A stretch of DNA of 64,000 bases from Eurosta solidaginis (Eukaryota; Arthropoda; Insecta; Diptera; Tephritidae), in the NCBI RefSeq assembly GCF_040869045.1, contig NC_090321.1:133725689-133789688 (forward strand), in the 5' to 3' direction. How positions within the stretch are numbered: the stretch's first letter is position 1; each line of letters begins with the position of its first letter. The notes below the pieces were generated by a model. It made no database searches and was not told where the DNA came from. It was given only the letters and a program-made list of their open reading frames with translations. The translations under genes and the position numbers were made by a program. Positions 44,899 through 55,512 of this stretch are shown in pieces.

Positions 44899-45421
44899 CA
44901 ACAACACCACGCACCATCATCAGCATCGTGTAGTAGAACCGCGAACCAACATTTCACCGAGGAACACACAGAGCAACTGGCCGTAGTAAGAGCAACGCCA
45001 CGCGCGTCAACATCGCAAACAGTCCAGGTCACGGAAGAAGATCAGACGGATTACAGCACGGTATCGATATGTGGTTCACTAGCACTCGCCAATTCAGGTC
45101 CAAATGGTTCCAGAATCGAACGCGCAGACATAATCCACAATGAACAGGTGGTAGATGAAGACCGGAGTGGGTGGCACACAGCACACAGCACAAGCGCAAG
45201 CCCCAACCCTGGACAACGGGATCCAGACGGCGATGAACTACGCCAACAACATAGCCAGCCAATGCTATAACCTGATGACCGAATTCTGCATAACATTTCA
45301 TATTAGAACAAGGACCAAATCGCGAGAGATTACCCCATAAGGAACGCAAGCATTGACCGCTACGAGGAATTGAATTTTACAATGGTGACAGTAAGTCAAA
45401 TTGCGGCAAGTGAGGGGAGAA
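44899..45421 (+). other. Gypsy C 3' internal non-coding region with polypurine tract
   Basis: No clear domain. It ends with AAGTGAGGGGAGAA (45408-45421), the plus-strand primer site directly before the 3' LTR. Confidence 0.6.
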
Positions 45422-47183
45422 TGTGAGGACCCAAATCCACCGGCTTTGGGGCCCACACATTCGAACCTAGATAATCTACAATTACAAATTATATATCATT
45501 TTTCGAAGCACCCTAATGCATATGACAATGAATTTATATCAGTGCATATAAGATGTAAAACATATAAACCTGAATTATATAAATTGAATTTACACACATA
45601 AAATAATCATTTTTTTGAAACGCCCTAATATACACTTATATATTTATTATTTCGCAAACAACATAATTTTCTCTGCCCGCATACGGTAAATATTTTGGTT
45701 GAACATTATAATTTTCGCAGATATCCCATAGCCGGCTGGAATTCTAAACAACGACGGGAATACAGCAACGCAACAAGCAACACACATAAGCTCCCATTGC
45801 AAGAGCACCAAAAATGTACAAACATACGTATACAAAGAAATTGCGACCAAGCACAGCAAGCATTCAAGCGAACCGTCAAGGCGGACATCGCACAAAGAGG
45901 AAACAAAAAAAATGCAATGTACTAGAAAGACGTCACCTCAGCATACCAACAACACAGCGTGGGTACTAGGCAGCCATAAACATTACACTTGCAAGTTACT
46001 TACGAAGGGCAACCAACTCGTTGACAATAACAAGACACAATTATCAGGCAACAGAGGGAAATTGAAAGTAAATGCTAACTAACTGGAGATGCGTACCAAT
46101 GAACTCGCATGCTAGGGGGCAGTCCAAGGGGAATTACTACATATGTAATTTAGAAATAAATACTTATATACAAGTAGATAATCGAATATATGGGTAGAAT
46201 AATACCGTTTAACGGCGGCCACCGTGGTGTGATAGTAGCGTGCTCCGCCTATCACACCGTATGCTCTGGGTTCAACTCCCGGACAAAGCAACATCAAAAT
46301 TTTAGAAATAAGAATTTTCAATTAGAAGAAAATTTTTCTAAGCGGGGTCGCCCCTCGGCAGTGTCCGGCAAGCGCTCCGATTGTATTTCTGCCATGAAAA
46401 GCTCTCAGTGAAAACTCATCTGCCTTGCAGATGCCGTTCGGAGTCGGCATAAAACATGTAGGTCCCGTCCGGCCAATTTGTAGGGAAAAATAAGAGGAGC
46501 ACGACGCAAATTGGAAGAGAAGCTCGGCCTTAGATCTCTTCGGAGGTTATCGCGCCTTACATTTATTTTTTTTATAATACCGTTTAACGTAGGATACCTT
46601 ATGTAAATACATATAATAAGTAAGATTTATTGTTGCAGGACAACTGTCCACCTGCGCGTGGACAAGTAAAAAAGGGCGACCAATTTGCGAATTTGAGTAG
46701 TAGCTAGCTAGGTATAGTAGCCTGCTAACGCCTTGTTTAGCGGTGAATGGGACTCCTGGGATTTTTTCATCTCGCGAGTTCTTTATTTTAGTAACTTTGG
46801 GGGTTTTTTCAACCCCATCGTTAGAGGGATTGTGGTGGTTTTTCCACCTCCGCAACCTTCAGGAAGAGCAGGGTATCTTTAAGTTTTATACTCGGTGGGG
46901 GTTTTACCAACTCCACCGACTGGGAGGAAGTGGTGGTTTTCCACCTCCGCTTTCTTTACGAATAGGTTGAGATTTTAGTTTAAGATTAGTCCCGGTGGGG
47001 TTTTCCCAATCCCATCGGCGTAGAACCGGGTAGGTTTGCAATTGATTTGAATAAAGAGTTTATAACGTTTTAACAACAAACAGGTTATTTCTCTTTAATA
47101 GGAGACGATAGGGATTCTTCTCTCTTCCCACAGGGTTCCTGGACGGACTGAGCATACCCCGGCATAAGGAAAAGTCCGTCACA
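45422..47183 (+). repeat. Gypsy C 3' LTR (with SINE insert)
   Basis: Subtracting the SINE and one target copy (375 bp) leaves 1387 bp, close to the 1395-bp left LTR. Small indels distinguish the two, including loss of the last hairpin module. Confidence 0.9.
46214..46573 (+). mobile_element. tRNA-derived SINE, copy 3 (full length, 15-bp TSD)
   Basis: 360 bp, starting GGCGGCCACCGTGGTGTGAT and ending TTACATTTATTTTTTTT. The target duplication ATAATACCGTTTAAC is exact at 46199-46213 and 46574-46588. The unoccupied site survives in the other LTR of Gypsy C (41484-41500, AATAATACCGTTTAACG). Box A and box B (GGGTTCAACTCCC) are intact enough for polymerase III recognition. Confidence 0.95.
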
Positions 47184-47234
47184 GCATCGGCTTAGAGATG
47201 ATAGTATCCCTTAGTGCTGCTAATATTCGTTACA

Positions 47235-49165
47235 ATATATTTACAAGGGTTAAAATTTTGCATTGTTACTGATTGCAATTCATTAACGTTAACTTTAAAC
47301 AAACGGGAAGTAAATCCCAGGATTGCGCGATGGGCTGTGGAGCTACAAAATTTTGACTACAAATTAGAGCACCATAGTGGTACAAGGATGCAACATGTGG
47401 ATGCGTTGAGTAGGATTTCTAATGTCTTAGTTTTAGAAGAAAATACCTTTGAGCAGAATTTATCAATTTGTCAGAATAGAGACAAGATAATTTTAGAAAT
47501 TATGAAAGAGTTAGAGAAGAAGGAAAGTAAGATGTTTGAAATGAAAAATGGCCTTATTTATCGCAACGTAGGTAAGGAAATTTTATTTTATGTACCAGAA
47601 GAAATGGAAGGAAACATTCTACGACTTTATCATGATGAAATGGGGCATTTAGGATGTGATAAAGTTTTTCATGCAATATCTAAAACCTATTGGTTTCCTA
47701 AATTGAAGGAGAAAATTCAAACACATATTCGAAATTGTTTAAAGTGTATTAAATTCTCTCAAAAAAATGGTTCTGGTAAAGGACTCTTGCACAATATCCC
47801 GAAAGGAAATTTACCTTTTGAAATGATACATATAGATCACTTTGGTCCAATATTGTTAAAGAATTGTAAAAAAAATACATGTTTCTAGTGGTGGATGGTT
47901 TCTCAAAATTTTCAAAGCTCTTTACAGTACGAAATACTGGGACTAGTGAAGTTATAAGTTGTCTAATGTCATATTTCAATGCATATAGTACACCGAAATC
48001 TTTAATATCGGATAGAGGAAGTGCCTTTACTTCAAAAGAATTTCAATTATTTATGGACACAAATAATATAAAACATATTAAAATAGCTACGGGATCTCCA
48101 CAAGCTAATGGACAAGTAGAGCGAGTAAATCGTATTATAGCTCCAATGATTTCCAAAATTACTAATGCTGGAAATGCATATAGTTTGGATGAAGTCCTGC
48201 CGCACATTGAATTTGTTTTGAATAACACTTTTCATCGACGCAAAAGGAACAACACTAGTATTATATTATTTGGTATACCACAAAAAGGAGCAGTAATAGA
48301 TTTTATAAAAGAATAACTCGAAGAGTTTTATATAAACGAGGAAGAGAGAGATTTAGAAAAGATACGGTCTAGAGCAGCAAAAAATATAGAAAAGTGTCAG
48401 AAGTATAATAAATCTCAAAAAGATCGGGGTAGGATTTTAAAAGCTTATCACGAAGGAGATTACGCCATGGTGAAGAATTACATAAACATTTCAGGGGCAT
48501 GTAAAAAAATTGTTCCAAAATTTAAAGGACCTTATAGAGTAGCGAAAGAGCAGTAATAGATTTTATAAAAGAAAAACTAGAAGAGTTTTATATAAACGAG
48601 GAAGAGAGAGATTTAGAAAAGATACGGTCTAGAGCAGCAAAAAATATAGAAAAGTGTCAGAAGTATAATAAAAATCAAAAATATCGGGGTAGGATTTTAA
48701 AAGCTTACACCACCTAGTATTCCATTATTTGGTATACCACAAAAAGGAGCAATAATAGATTTTATAAAAGAATAACTCGAAAAGTTTTATATAAACGAGG
48801 AAGAGAGAGATTTAGAAAAGATACGGTCTAGAGCAGCAAAAAATATAGAAAAGTGTCAGAAGTATAATAAATCTCAAAAAGATCGGGGTAGGATTTTAAA
48901 AGCTTATCACGAAGGAGATTACGCCATGGTGAAGAATTACATAAATATTTCAGGGGCATGTAAAAAAAATGGTTCCAAAATTTAAAGGACCTTATAGAGT
49001 AGCGAAAGTTCTGTCAAATGACCGATACCTGTTAAAGGATGTTGAAGGATTTCAAGTTAGCCAGGTTCCGTATGAATGGATATGGGAAGTAGCAAATATG
49101 AAGTCTTGGTTATTAAATAAAAATCAGGAAACAATCGGGGCGATTGAATGTCAGGATGGCCGAAC
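47235..49165 (+). pseudogene. Gypsy A RNase H end and integrase
   Basis: 47235-47888: FCIVTDCNSLTLTLNKREVN (last RNase H Asp) and HHSGTRMQHVDALSRIS, then the integrase zinc domain LYHDEMGHLGCDKVFHAISK, CLKC and IHIDHFGP (first Asp). An A-run frameshift at 47866-47873 separates 47879-48316: VVDGFSKFSKLFTV, LISDRGSAFTSKEF (Asp), GSPQANGQVERVNR (Glu). A triplicated segment follows (48285-49010), then FKGPYRVAKVLSNDRYLLKD. The catalytic triad is complete, but the chain is broken. Confidence 0.85.
48285..49010 (+). repeat. Imperfect triplication inside Gypsy A integrase tail
   Basis: The phrase GAGCAGTAATAGATTTTATA starts units at about 48288, 48549 and 48746. Each unit continues with AACGAGGAAGAGAGAGATTT and GAAAAGTGTCAGAAGTATAA. 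Units 1 and 3 extend to TTTAAAGGACCTTATAGAGT; unit 2 is truncated after AAAAGCTTAC. Template switching or unequal exchange is likely. Confidence 0.9.
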
Positions 49166-49301
49166 TGTTGCAAGTTTATAGAAATACCTTATGAAACAAA
49201 GCAAGTTAATGTAAATTTTTAGAAACTTAGAGATCTATTGTAAAACATTCATTCAATAAAAAATATTAGATAAAACAAAAGCAAACGAAAAATTTACTAC
49301 A
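49166..49301 (+). repeat. Gypsy A 3' LTR (136 bp)
   Basis: Same length as the 5' LTR with about six differences. It is followed by ATAC and the resumed ~110-bp repeat (CATATTTGGAACACATAATA). Confidence 0.9.
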
Positions 49302-49305
49302 ATAC

Positions 49306-49390
49306 ATATTTGGAACACATAATACATACATGAACAGAAAGCGACCTATGATGCCCGATTTGGCTCATATTTGGAACAAATATGTATTGC
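49306..49390 (+). repeat. Continuation of the ~110-bp repeat
   Basis: CATATTTGGAACACATAATA and AACAGAAAGCGACCTATG continue the block interrupted at 31047, confirming the Gypsy A insertion site. Confidence 0.85.
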
Positions 49391-49556
49391 ATACAGTCGG
49401 GTAGAAGTGACAACAAAATATTTGGACTAAGATTGTAACAAATTGTCAGGAGTCCTTGTAATAATAAGTCTCTAAATGAACTAAAAAGAATGAGAAATAA
49501 TAGGCAATTAAAAAAAGACTAAAAACTTGAAAATAAAATAATTAAAACAAATTTTT

Positions 49557-49948
49557 AAGTTAAACGGTTTTATTGAAAACAATACTAACATGAAGTAATA
49601 ATAATACTAAAAGCTAGAAAATAATTAGGTAGGTCCTAGGTACTAGTCATCACACTCCTCATCAATCTAGGGCATTGATCAGACAATTAAACAAAAGCGT
49701 TGGACGCGTCAAATTTATATTGATAGTCAAATGGAAGCCTAACTGAACCTTAATAAGGTTATGCTACGCCTCACATTTTTAGAAATTTCACGCGCCCAAC
49801 GCTTTTATTTAATTGTCTAATCAACGCCCTAGATTGATGAGGAGTGTGATGACTAGTACCTAGGACCTACCTAATTATTTTCCAGCTTTTGGTATTATTA
49901 TTACTACATGTAAGTATTGTTTTCAATAAAACCGTTTAGCTTAAAATT
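49557..49948. repeat. Long inverted repeat (foldback), ~155-bp arms
   Basis: The left arm 49557-49715 (AAGTTAAACGGTTTTATTGA...AAAGCGTTGGACGCGTCAAAT) pairs with the right arm (about 49790-49948), with a dozen or so mismatches over ~158 positions and a ~75-bp centre. Each arm has AATAAAA near its outer end on the outward strand. The RNA would form a long hairpin. Probably a foldback-type MITE. No TSD was identified. Confidence 0.85.
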
Positions 49949-50052
49949 TTTTATTATTTTTTTTATTTTATTTATTTTAGTTTATAATGTAAATTTAAAT
50001 ACATGCATTATTAAATGATAAAGGAATTAAAAATAATAAAAAAAACGTTTAC

Positions 50053-50160
50053 CTTTTCTTTGCTCAAGAATTTGTCTAGGTTTGACTTGTCAGTGTTAGC
50101 CAAAAGAGTGCAGTGGTGATAAGCATTCGGAAATCCAAGTTTGGCAGCAGTTCCAGAGAG
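50053..50160 (-). pseudogene. Orphan exon of lipoyltransferase 1 (LIPT1/LplA family)
   Basis: The 36-codon minus-strand exon reads LSGTAAKLGFPNAYHHCTLL and continues ANTDKSNLDKFLSKEK. SGTA-K and AYHHCTLL are family hallmarks of the lipoate-transfer domain. It is bounded by a splice acceptor (TTATTTATAG) and donor (AAAAG|GTAAAC), phase 0. LIPT1 transfers lipoate to mitochondrial dehydrogenases. No other exon was found on either side, only inverted-repeat elements, so it is a relict or captured exon. Confidence 0.7.
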
Positions 50161-50196
50161 CTATAAATAAGAAAATATATGTTTACTAAGTACAAA

Positions 50197-50838
50197 TACA
50201 TATCGCACACTAACTACAAAAGAGTCACAACTTAAAAAAATGTAAATGTTCAGGAGAGAAGAAAAAGGGTTTATGTGAAAACGTCTGTAATGTTATACTG
50301 AAATCCAGTTTGGCAAAGGATACCTTTATTATAAAATGAATTTACGAAATTTTATTGTAATTATTTGTTTACGGAAAATATATAGCAATTTTGAATTATG
50401 ACTATTTCTAAGAAAACTTACTACTCGCACATTCACAATTATGCCATCAAAAAAGGCACATTTCACAATAATACAAGCAACTTTACTCACTCTTTACGTA
50501 TAAAAAGACACAATTTTATATAATACACAACAAATTTAAAAGTTTTTTGCAACAAGATAGTCAGAATTTAAGATTATACACTTTATGCGTAAAAAAACTA
50601 TTCACATGTTCTTAAGCACATTGGCACAACTAAAAATAGTACTCTTTAGTTGATAGAGCGCAAGCGATGCAATAAACACCAAAACTGGCATAAGGGTAAT
50701 TTTCCAGTTAAAGAAGAAAATAATGGCAATGAAATCTAAGGGGCAGTTAGAGATGTGTACTGTGAATTGGTTTATGAAAAAAAAACGATTTTGAAAATTT
50801 TTAAGTTGTGACTCTTTTGTATTTAGTGTGCGATATGT
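50197..50838. mobile_element. ~640-bp TIR element (MITE)
   Basis: ACATATCGCACACTAACTAC plus AAAAGAGTCACAACTTAAAA at 50197 is the near-perfect reverse complement of the right end (to 50838), about 41 bp per arm with one mismatch. There is no transposase. It lies in what would be the upstream intron of the LIPT1-like exon. Confidence 0.75.
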
Positions 50839-50889
50839 TTTATCATGTATAGATTTATATGGCCTGCTGTGCAATTCAATAGCAACAAA

Positions 50890-51432
50890 ATGTAAAGTTT
50901 TAACCCAACAACAACATGTACCGGATTGGCTCGGGATTTCTCCCGATCAAGAGTTGTCATTTCAGTGTGACCCCAATTAACTTGTTGCGGCCCAACGGCG
51001 CCTCCTGCTCGCAACGCCGGCTCCCATAAGTACTATCCACATATCTTATACGGGAGCCCTTGCCCCCGTCTTTTCCTCCACCTTGCCTTTATCAGCCATC
51101 ACACCGAGCAATATATTAGAAATAATTAAAATTTATATTCCTCCTGCCACCTGCTGTCCCAGGGGCTACTGCCCTGATATCTGTGGGCTACTTAGTGGCG
51201 AAAACCGTCTTATGCTTGGCGATTTGAGCGCATATCACGATCGCTGGCATTCCAGCCTGCCATCTGACACCAGAGGCAGGGAGCTAGCACAGCAAATAGA
51301 CAATACGACTTTCTACAGGGACAATACCTTAGATGAAACCCTCCCTGTTCTATCCTGCTCAGATCTCAATGTGATGTTAAGCCCACAGGCCGAACTTATG
51401 TATGCACGCTACCCGTGTTGGCCACCTGTATA
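50890..51432 (+). pseudogene. Jockey-clade LINE endonuclease fragment
   Basis: 51083-51433 reads LEIIKIYIPPATCCPRGYCP, LLSGENRLMLGDLSAYHDRW and LPSDTRGRELAQQIDNTTFY: the middle of a LINE AP-type endonuclease. The usual GDFN/GDLN motif is altered to GDLS. It is preceded by decayed ORF1-like sequence. RT is not attached. Confidence 0.7.
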
Positions 51433-51564
51433 GTACTTTGTAGTATATAACATATGACACGCTGTCCTCTGTACCCTTCTTGATCCACCAGTTTTTTGAA
51501 TTCCTCTGGTGGGACTTCCACGTTATGGGCTGAGTCGAGAAACCTTTCCTCTAAATGAGAGCCA

Positions 51565-52010
51565 TTGCTCCAGTATCAGCGCCACATCAAACGAACCCTC
51601 CTCAAGAGTCAGGAGGAGCTCGTTCGATGGTTTATCTTTAGGATTCGAAGCTCCATTGAACTGAAGGTTTTGGCGAGTGTTATCGATGTTGATGGTCTTT
51701 GCCGGGTCATTTTGCCAAGATGTGAGTGCAAACGATCCTCCGATTACTTATTCATTTGAAGGATGTAGTACTGGCCCTCCTCCAAGGGTCGGGATACATG
51801 AACGACCTTCCAATCCCGTGTTGGTATATTCGGGTTCTGCCGCTGCAGCATGTTAAGCGCGTCCTCCGCCTTCACCACTGGGGGTATCGAAACCTTGATC
51901 ATTGGTGTAGTGGAGATCAGTGCTCTATCCACCATCTTAATCCTTGCGGCTTATTGTTTTCTGAAACAGCTCTCTGCAGCCATTCTAAAGTCGCGTTATT
52001 GTGATATCCA
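51565..52010 (-). pseudogene. DUF4780-like transposon protein fragment
   Basis: The minus strand reads ALNMLQRQNPNIPTRDWKVV, HVSRPLEEGQYYILQMNK, a stop, then SEDRLHSHLGKMTR in the same frame. This is the DUF4780 pattern found in insect LINE ORF1-like proteins. It is a short relic with one stop in the core. Confidence 0.6.
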
Positions 52011-52122
52011 GCTGTTTCGAAGGCTGGCAGCGGTTTGGTTCATCATGCATCATTTTAATCATGATACTGATCAGCTATAATGCTAACTAACACTCGAGTA
52101 AATGTTTTCCCCGCGATAGTGA

Positions 52123-52443
52123 CATTCCCCATATGATGAACTGTGGCAAAATCCCAAGCCTTATATCCAGCTTATAGAAATTCTCCAGAGGGTTTTAAGA
52201 CCGCGTTTAACACAACTATTGCACGTTCATATTCCCTCTGTAGCTAAATTGCCCGAATTATGTATTAAGCATGAAAACATACTACAAGAAATTAACAACC
52301 ATCTTTCTGGCGCGTTGCCAACCCCTTATAAAAACCTGCATGGTCGAAAAAAAGTTAGCGAAGTTGAATTTGACAACGAAATAAAGGAGAAAACCGTAGA
52401 AGATGTTATCGAAGCTGAAGAGGTAACAAACGCCTGGTCTTAA
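52123..52443 (+). CDS. Unrecognised ORF fragment, possible host exon
   Basis: The open frame YDELWQNPKPYIQLIEILQR, VLRPRLTQLLHVHIPSVAKL, then an acidic tail KEKTVEDVIEAEEVTNAWS and a stop. It begins without ATG, so it is a 3' fragment or exon. Its composition (alternating helices, acidic end) is that of a normal soluble eukaryotic protein rather than a transposon, but I do not recognise it. Confidence 0.35.
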   Translation, partial: HSPYDELWQNPKPYIQLIEILQRVLRPRLTQLLHVHIPSVAKLPELCIKHENILQEINNHLSGALPTPYKNLHGRKKVSEVEFDNEIKEKTVEDVIEAEEVTNAWS

Positions 52444-52694
52444 AAACACATACTGGAAATTGCTGCGGGCCTGTCAAAATACTGTATCATTTATTATATC
52501 TGATTCTATATATACATATATAGAATATTTAATATATTAATATTATATGTTTAATTACCCGCTGAGCGGGTTGTGCGCTGAGCTTAGGACCCGCCACGTC
52601 AAACCATACTCCAATGAAAAGCAACAACAAGCCTCGGATAAAAGGAACATTCTCTATTGATGACGACCATGACAAACGTTTGAAGTAAAATTAA

Positions 52695-53684
52695 TTGAGG
52701 GCATGCACCTGGAACATCAGCTCCCTGAATGGAATTGGTGCAGATGCCCGGCTGGTTGATCTGACATCACCACCATCCAAGAAATGCGTTGGACGAAGCA
52801 AGGAAGAAAGAAGATTAAAAATTGTGACATCTGTTGGAGTGGCCATACAAATATGCGCCGAAGGATTCGTGGTGGGAGAGAGACTTTGTCGCCAAGTACT
52901 GGCGTTCACGCCTGTGGACGAACGTCTCGCCGCTATTCGAATAAAAGCAAAATTTTTTTAATATATCATTCATCTGCGCCCATGCGCCGACGGAGGAGAA
53001 AGACGATGGGGTGAAAGACGCTTTTTATGAACAATTAGAACGCACATACGAGTGCTGCCCCGCCATGATATAAGTCGTGCTTGGCGACTTTAACGCCAGG
53101 GTGGGCAAAGAAGGTATTTTTGGCCCTACAGTCGGAAAGTTCAGCCTACACAATGAAACTTCTCCTAATGGACCGAGGCTGATTGACTTTGCCGGTGCTC
53201 CAAACATAGTCATATCCAGCACGAAGTTCATGCATAAAAAGATACATCAAGCTATATGGCTTTCCCTTATCGAAATACTCGCAATCAGATCGATCACGTT
53301 GTGATAGACGGACGGCATGCCTCTAGTGTTTTAGATGTGCGCACGATCCACGGACCTAACATCGACTCGGACCATTATCTCGTCGCAGCCAAAATACGCA
53401 CCCGGCTCAGCGCGGCTGAAACCAAGGAACAAAAAACACAAGGAAAGCTAGACGTCGAAAGGCTGCAATCGCAACAGACTGCCAATGATTTCGCAACTCG
53501 ACTCTCATACCAACTCTCTGAGAGCACAACTCAGCCTGAAGGAATACAGGAGCATATCTCCAAAGCACTTCGTACGGCCGCCGAGGAAAAAATTGGTTAC
53601 GGCGGCCACGGAAAAACAACTAGTACGATGAAGAATGCCGCGTTGCAATCGAAAGAAAAGACGCTGCCTACAGGGCTACGTTAA
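52695..53684 (+). pseudogene. RTE-type LINE endonuclease
   Basis: MRACTWNISSLNGIGADARL starts an AP-type endonuclease; EMRWTKQG follows in another frame. Later come VLGDFNARVGKEGIFGPTVG (catalytic Asp/Asn) and NQIDHVVIDGRH then SDHYLVAAKIRTRL (catalytic Asp-His). At least three frame changes. The linker to RT (QSQQTANDFATRL) follows. Confidence 0.85.
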
Positions 53685-55219
53685 AAGCGACCGCAACAAG
53701 AGGAGTGTGTGAACACTACCGCGAGTTAAAAAGGGTAGCGAGACGTCTTTTCAGGAAGAAAAAAGCAGAGGCAGAAAGGCGTGAGTGCGAGGAGCTTGAG
53801 CTGCTAGCCACCAGGAATAACGCCCGAAAATTTTACCAAAAAATTGGCGACAGAAGGAAGGTTTTATAAATAAAAAACAGATCTCCCGGGGGAAGGTACA
53901 AAATGTACAGAAAATAGTAAGAGGAAACTTCGTTTTTACTGCACCACCACCGCCCAAAAACTCCTGTAAGAACGATGTAACTGATGTCCAGAAAGTGCTT
54001 AGATTATGCAGGGAACACTTCTCTGTTATCCTAAATGGAGACAACGATTTACTGCACAGGGATGACGAACCCGATTCCGCAATCGATGATAATGGAATAA
54101 ATGTCCGCCACCCGATTATGACGAAGTCAGAATAGCAATAACCCAATTGAAAAACAACAAGGCCGCGGGCGCTGATGGATTGCCTGCGGAGCTATTCAAA
54201 TACGGCGGCGAGGAGTTGGTAAGGCGCATGCATCAGCTTCTTCGCAAAATATGGGCGGACGAGTGCATGCCCGACGATTGAAATCTAAGTGTTCTTTGCA
54301 CAAGAAGGGGGATACTGCAAACTGCACCAACTATCGCGGAATCAGCCTTCTTAATATCGCATATAAGGTCCTGTCAAGTGTATTATGCGAAAGATTGAAG
54401 CCCACCGTGAATCAACTGATTCGACCTTATCAGTGCGGCTTCAGACCTGGTAAATCTACCATCAACCAGATTTTCACAATGCGCCAAATCTTGGGAAAAA
54501 AACCCGCGAAAAAAGAATCGGCACACCTCACCTCTTCGTCGATTTTAAAGCCGCCTTTGGCAGCACGAAAAGAAGCTGCCTACATGCCGCTATGTCTGAA
54601 TTTGGTTTCCCCGCAAAACTTATACGGCTGTGCGAAATGACGTTGAGCAACACCATCAGCCCAGTCAGAATTGGGAAGGACCTCTGCGAGCCGTTCGAAA
54701 CTAAACGAGGTTTCAGACAGGGTGACCCCCTATCGTGCGATTTCTTTAATTTGATGCTGGAGAAAATTTTACTAGCTGCAGAACCTAACCGCTCTGCAAT
54801 AATATTCTATAAAAGCGTGCAATTACTGGCGTATGCTGATGATATTGATATCATCGGCCTAAACACCCGCGCCGTTAGTTCTGCTTACTCCAAACTGGAA
54901 AAAGAAGCGATAAAGATGGGTTTGATGGTGAATGAAGACAAAACGAAGTACCTGCTGTCATCGAGCAAAGAGCGCATATGCGCCTTGGCAACCACGCTAC
55001 TGTTGGCATCCATAATTTCGAAATAGTAAGACTTCGTTTATTTGGGAACCAGCATTAACACTAGCAACATCAGCTCTGAAATCCAGCGAAGAATCACTCT
55101 TGCCAATAAATGCTACTTTGGGCTAGGTAGGCAATTGAAAAGTAAAGTCCTCTCTAGGCAAACGAAAATCATACTCTACAAGTCACTTATCGTACCCGTC
55201 CTGCTATATGGTGCAGAAG
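53685..55219 (+). pseudogene. RTE-type LINE reverse transcriptase
   Basis: It contains ITQLKNNKAAGADGLPAELF (near 54145), NYRGISLLNIAYKVLSSVLC, PYQCGFRPGKSTINQIF, a damaged motif A region, TKRGFRQGDPLSCDFFNLML and the active site LLAYADDIDIIGL (near 54825). The thumb follows to VPVLLYGAE at 55219. Multiple shifts. It is interrupted here by copia. Confidence 0.9.
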
Positions 55220-55512
55220 TGTAGTAAAGTTAAATATTTCAGGCAGTGAATAAAAACACGCCACGTTTAATAGTAGTACAAACCGGAAGAGAGAGTATAC
55301 AAATTTCATTTTATTTGACAGAATATATATGGTAGTATACATAGCAGAGTTGTATTTAATAGTATGAGGCATCGTTCTATTTTACACCTCAACATCTTTC
55401 CTGAAGGATACTTCATTTATTAAATAAACAGAAAAAGGACAATTTCATTTAATTATTTTAAATAGTTATTTGCAACTCAAATTATGGTATAATTAACAAT
55501 GTAAATTTAGTT

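Larger units (their letters stand above)
40718..47183 (+). mobile_element. Gypsy C: LTR retrotransposon inside Gypsy B LTR
   Basis: LTRs at 40718-42112 and 45422-47183 start TGTGAGG and end GTCACA. Target duplication GCAT (40714-40717, 47184-47187). Primer-binding site at 42115 and a polypurine tract AAGTGAGGGGAGAA just before 45422. The internal region is only 3.3 kb, because RNase H and integrase are missing. Not autonomous. Confidence 0.9.
34977..47234 (-). mobile_element. Gypsy B: LTR retrotransposon inserted in Gypsy A
   Basis: LTRs at 34977-35559 and 40180-47234 (the latter split by Gypsy C) are each about 583-585 bp. In plus-strand view they start TGTAACGAATTT and end TTCGTTACA. Target duplication ATAT at 34973-34976 and 47235-47238. 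The coding order on the minus strand is Gag, protease, RT-RNase H, integrase. RT carries an in-frame deletion, so it is defective. LTR similarity is high, so it is younger than A. Confidence 0.9.
31052..49301 (+). mobile_element. Gypsy A: LTR retrotransposon, complete boundaries
   Basis: 136-bp LTRs (31052-31187 and 49166-49301), starting TGTTGCAAG and ending CTACTACA, are flanked by a 4-bp target duplication ATAC (31048-31051, 49302-49305). They differ at about six positions. The interior order Gag, protease, RT, RNase H, integrase is Ty3/Gypsy. It is interrupted by a CACTA-like transposon (33319-34480) and by Gypsy B (34977-47234). All ORFs carry breaks, so it is not autonomous now. Confidence 0.9.

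Noticed and set aside
40921..45906. Paired small ORFs at 40921-41201 and 45647-45906 that look like a conserved Cys-rich protein (SLYTYACTFLVLLQWELMCV)
   Set aside because: They lie at equivalent positions in the two LTRs of Gypsy C, so conservation is that of LTR copies, not of a gene.
52500..52560. TATATA-rich stretch as a promoter for the RTE element
   Set aside because: RTE LINEs use internal promoters; the TA repeat has no initiator at proper spacing and is probably a simple repeat.
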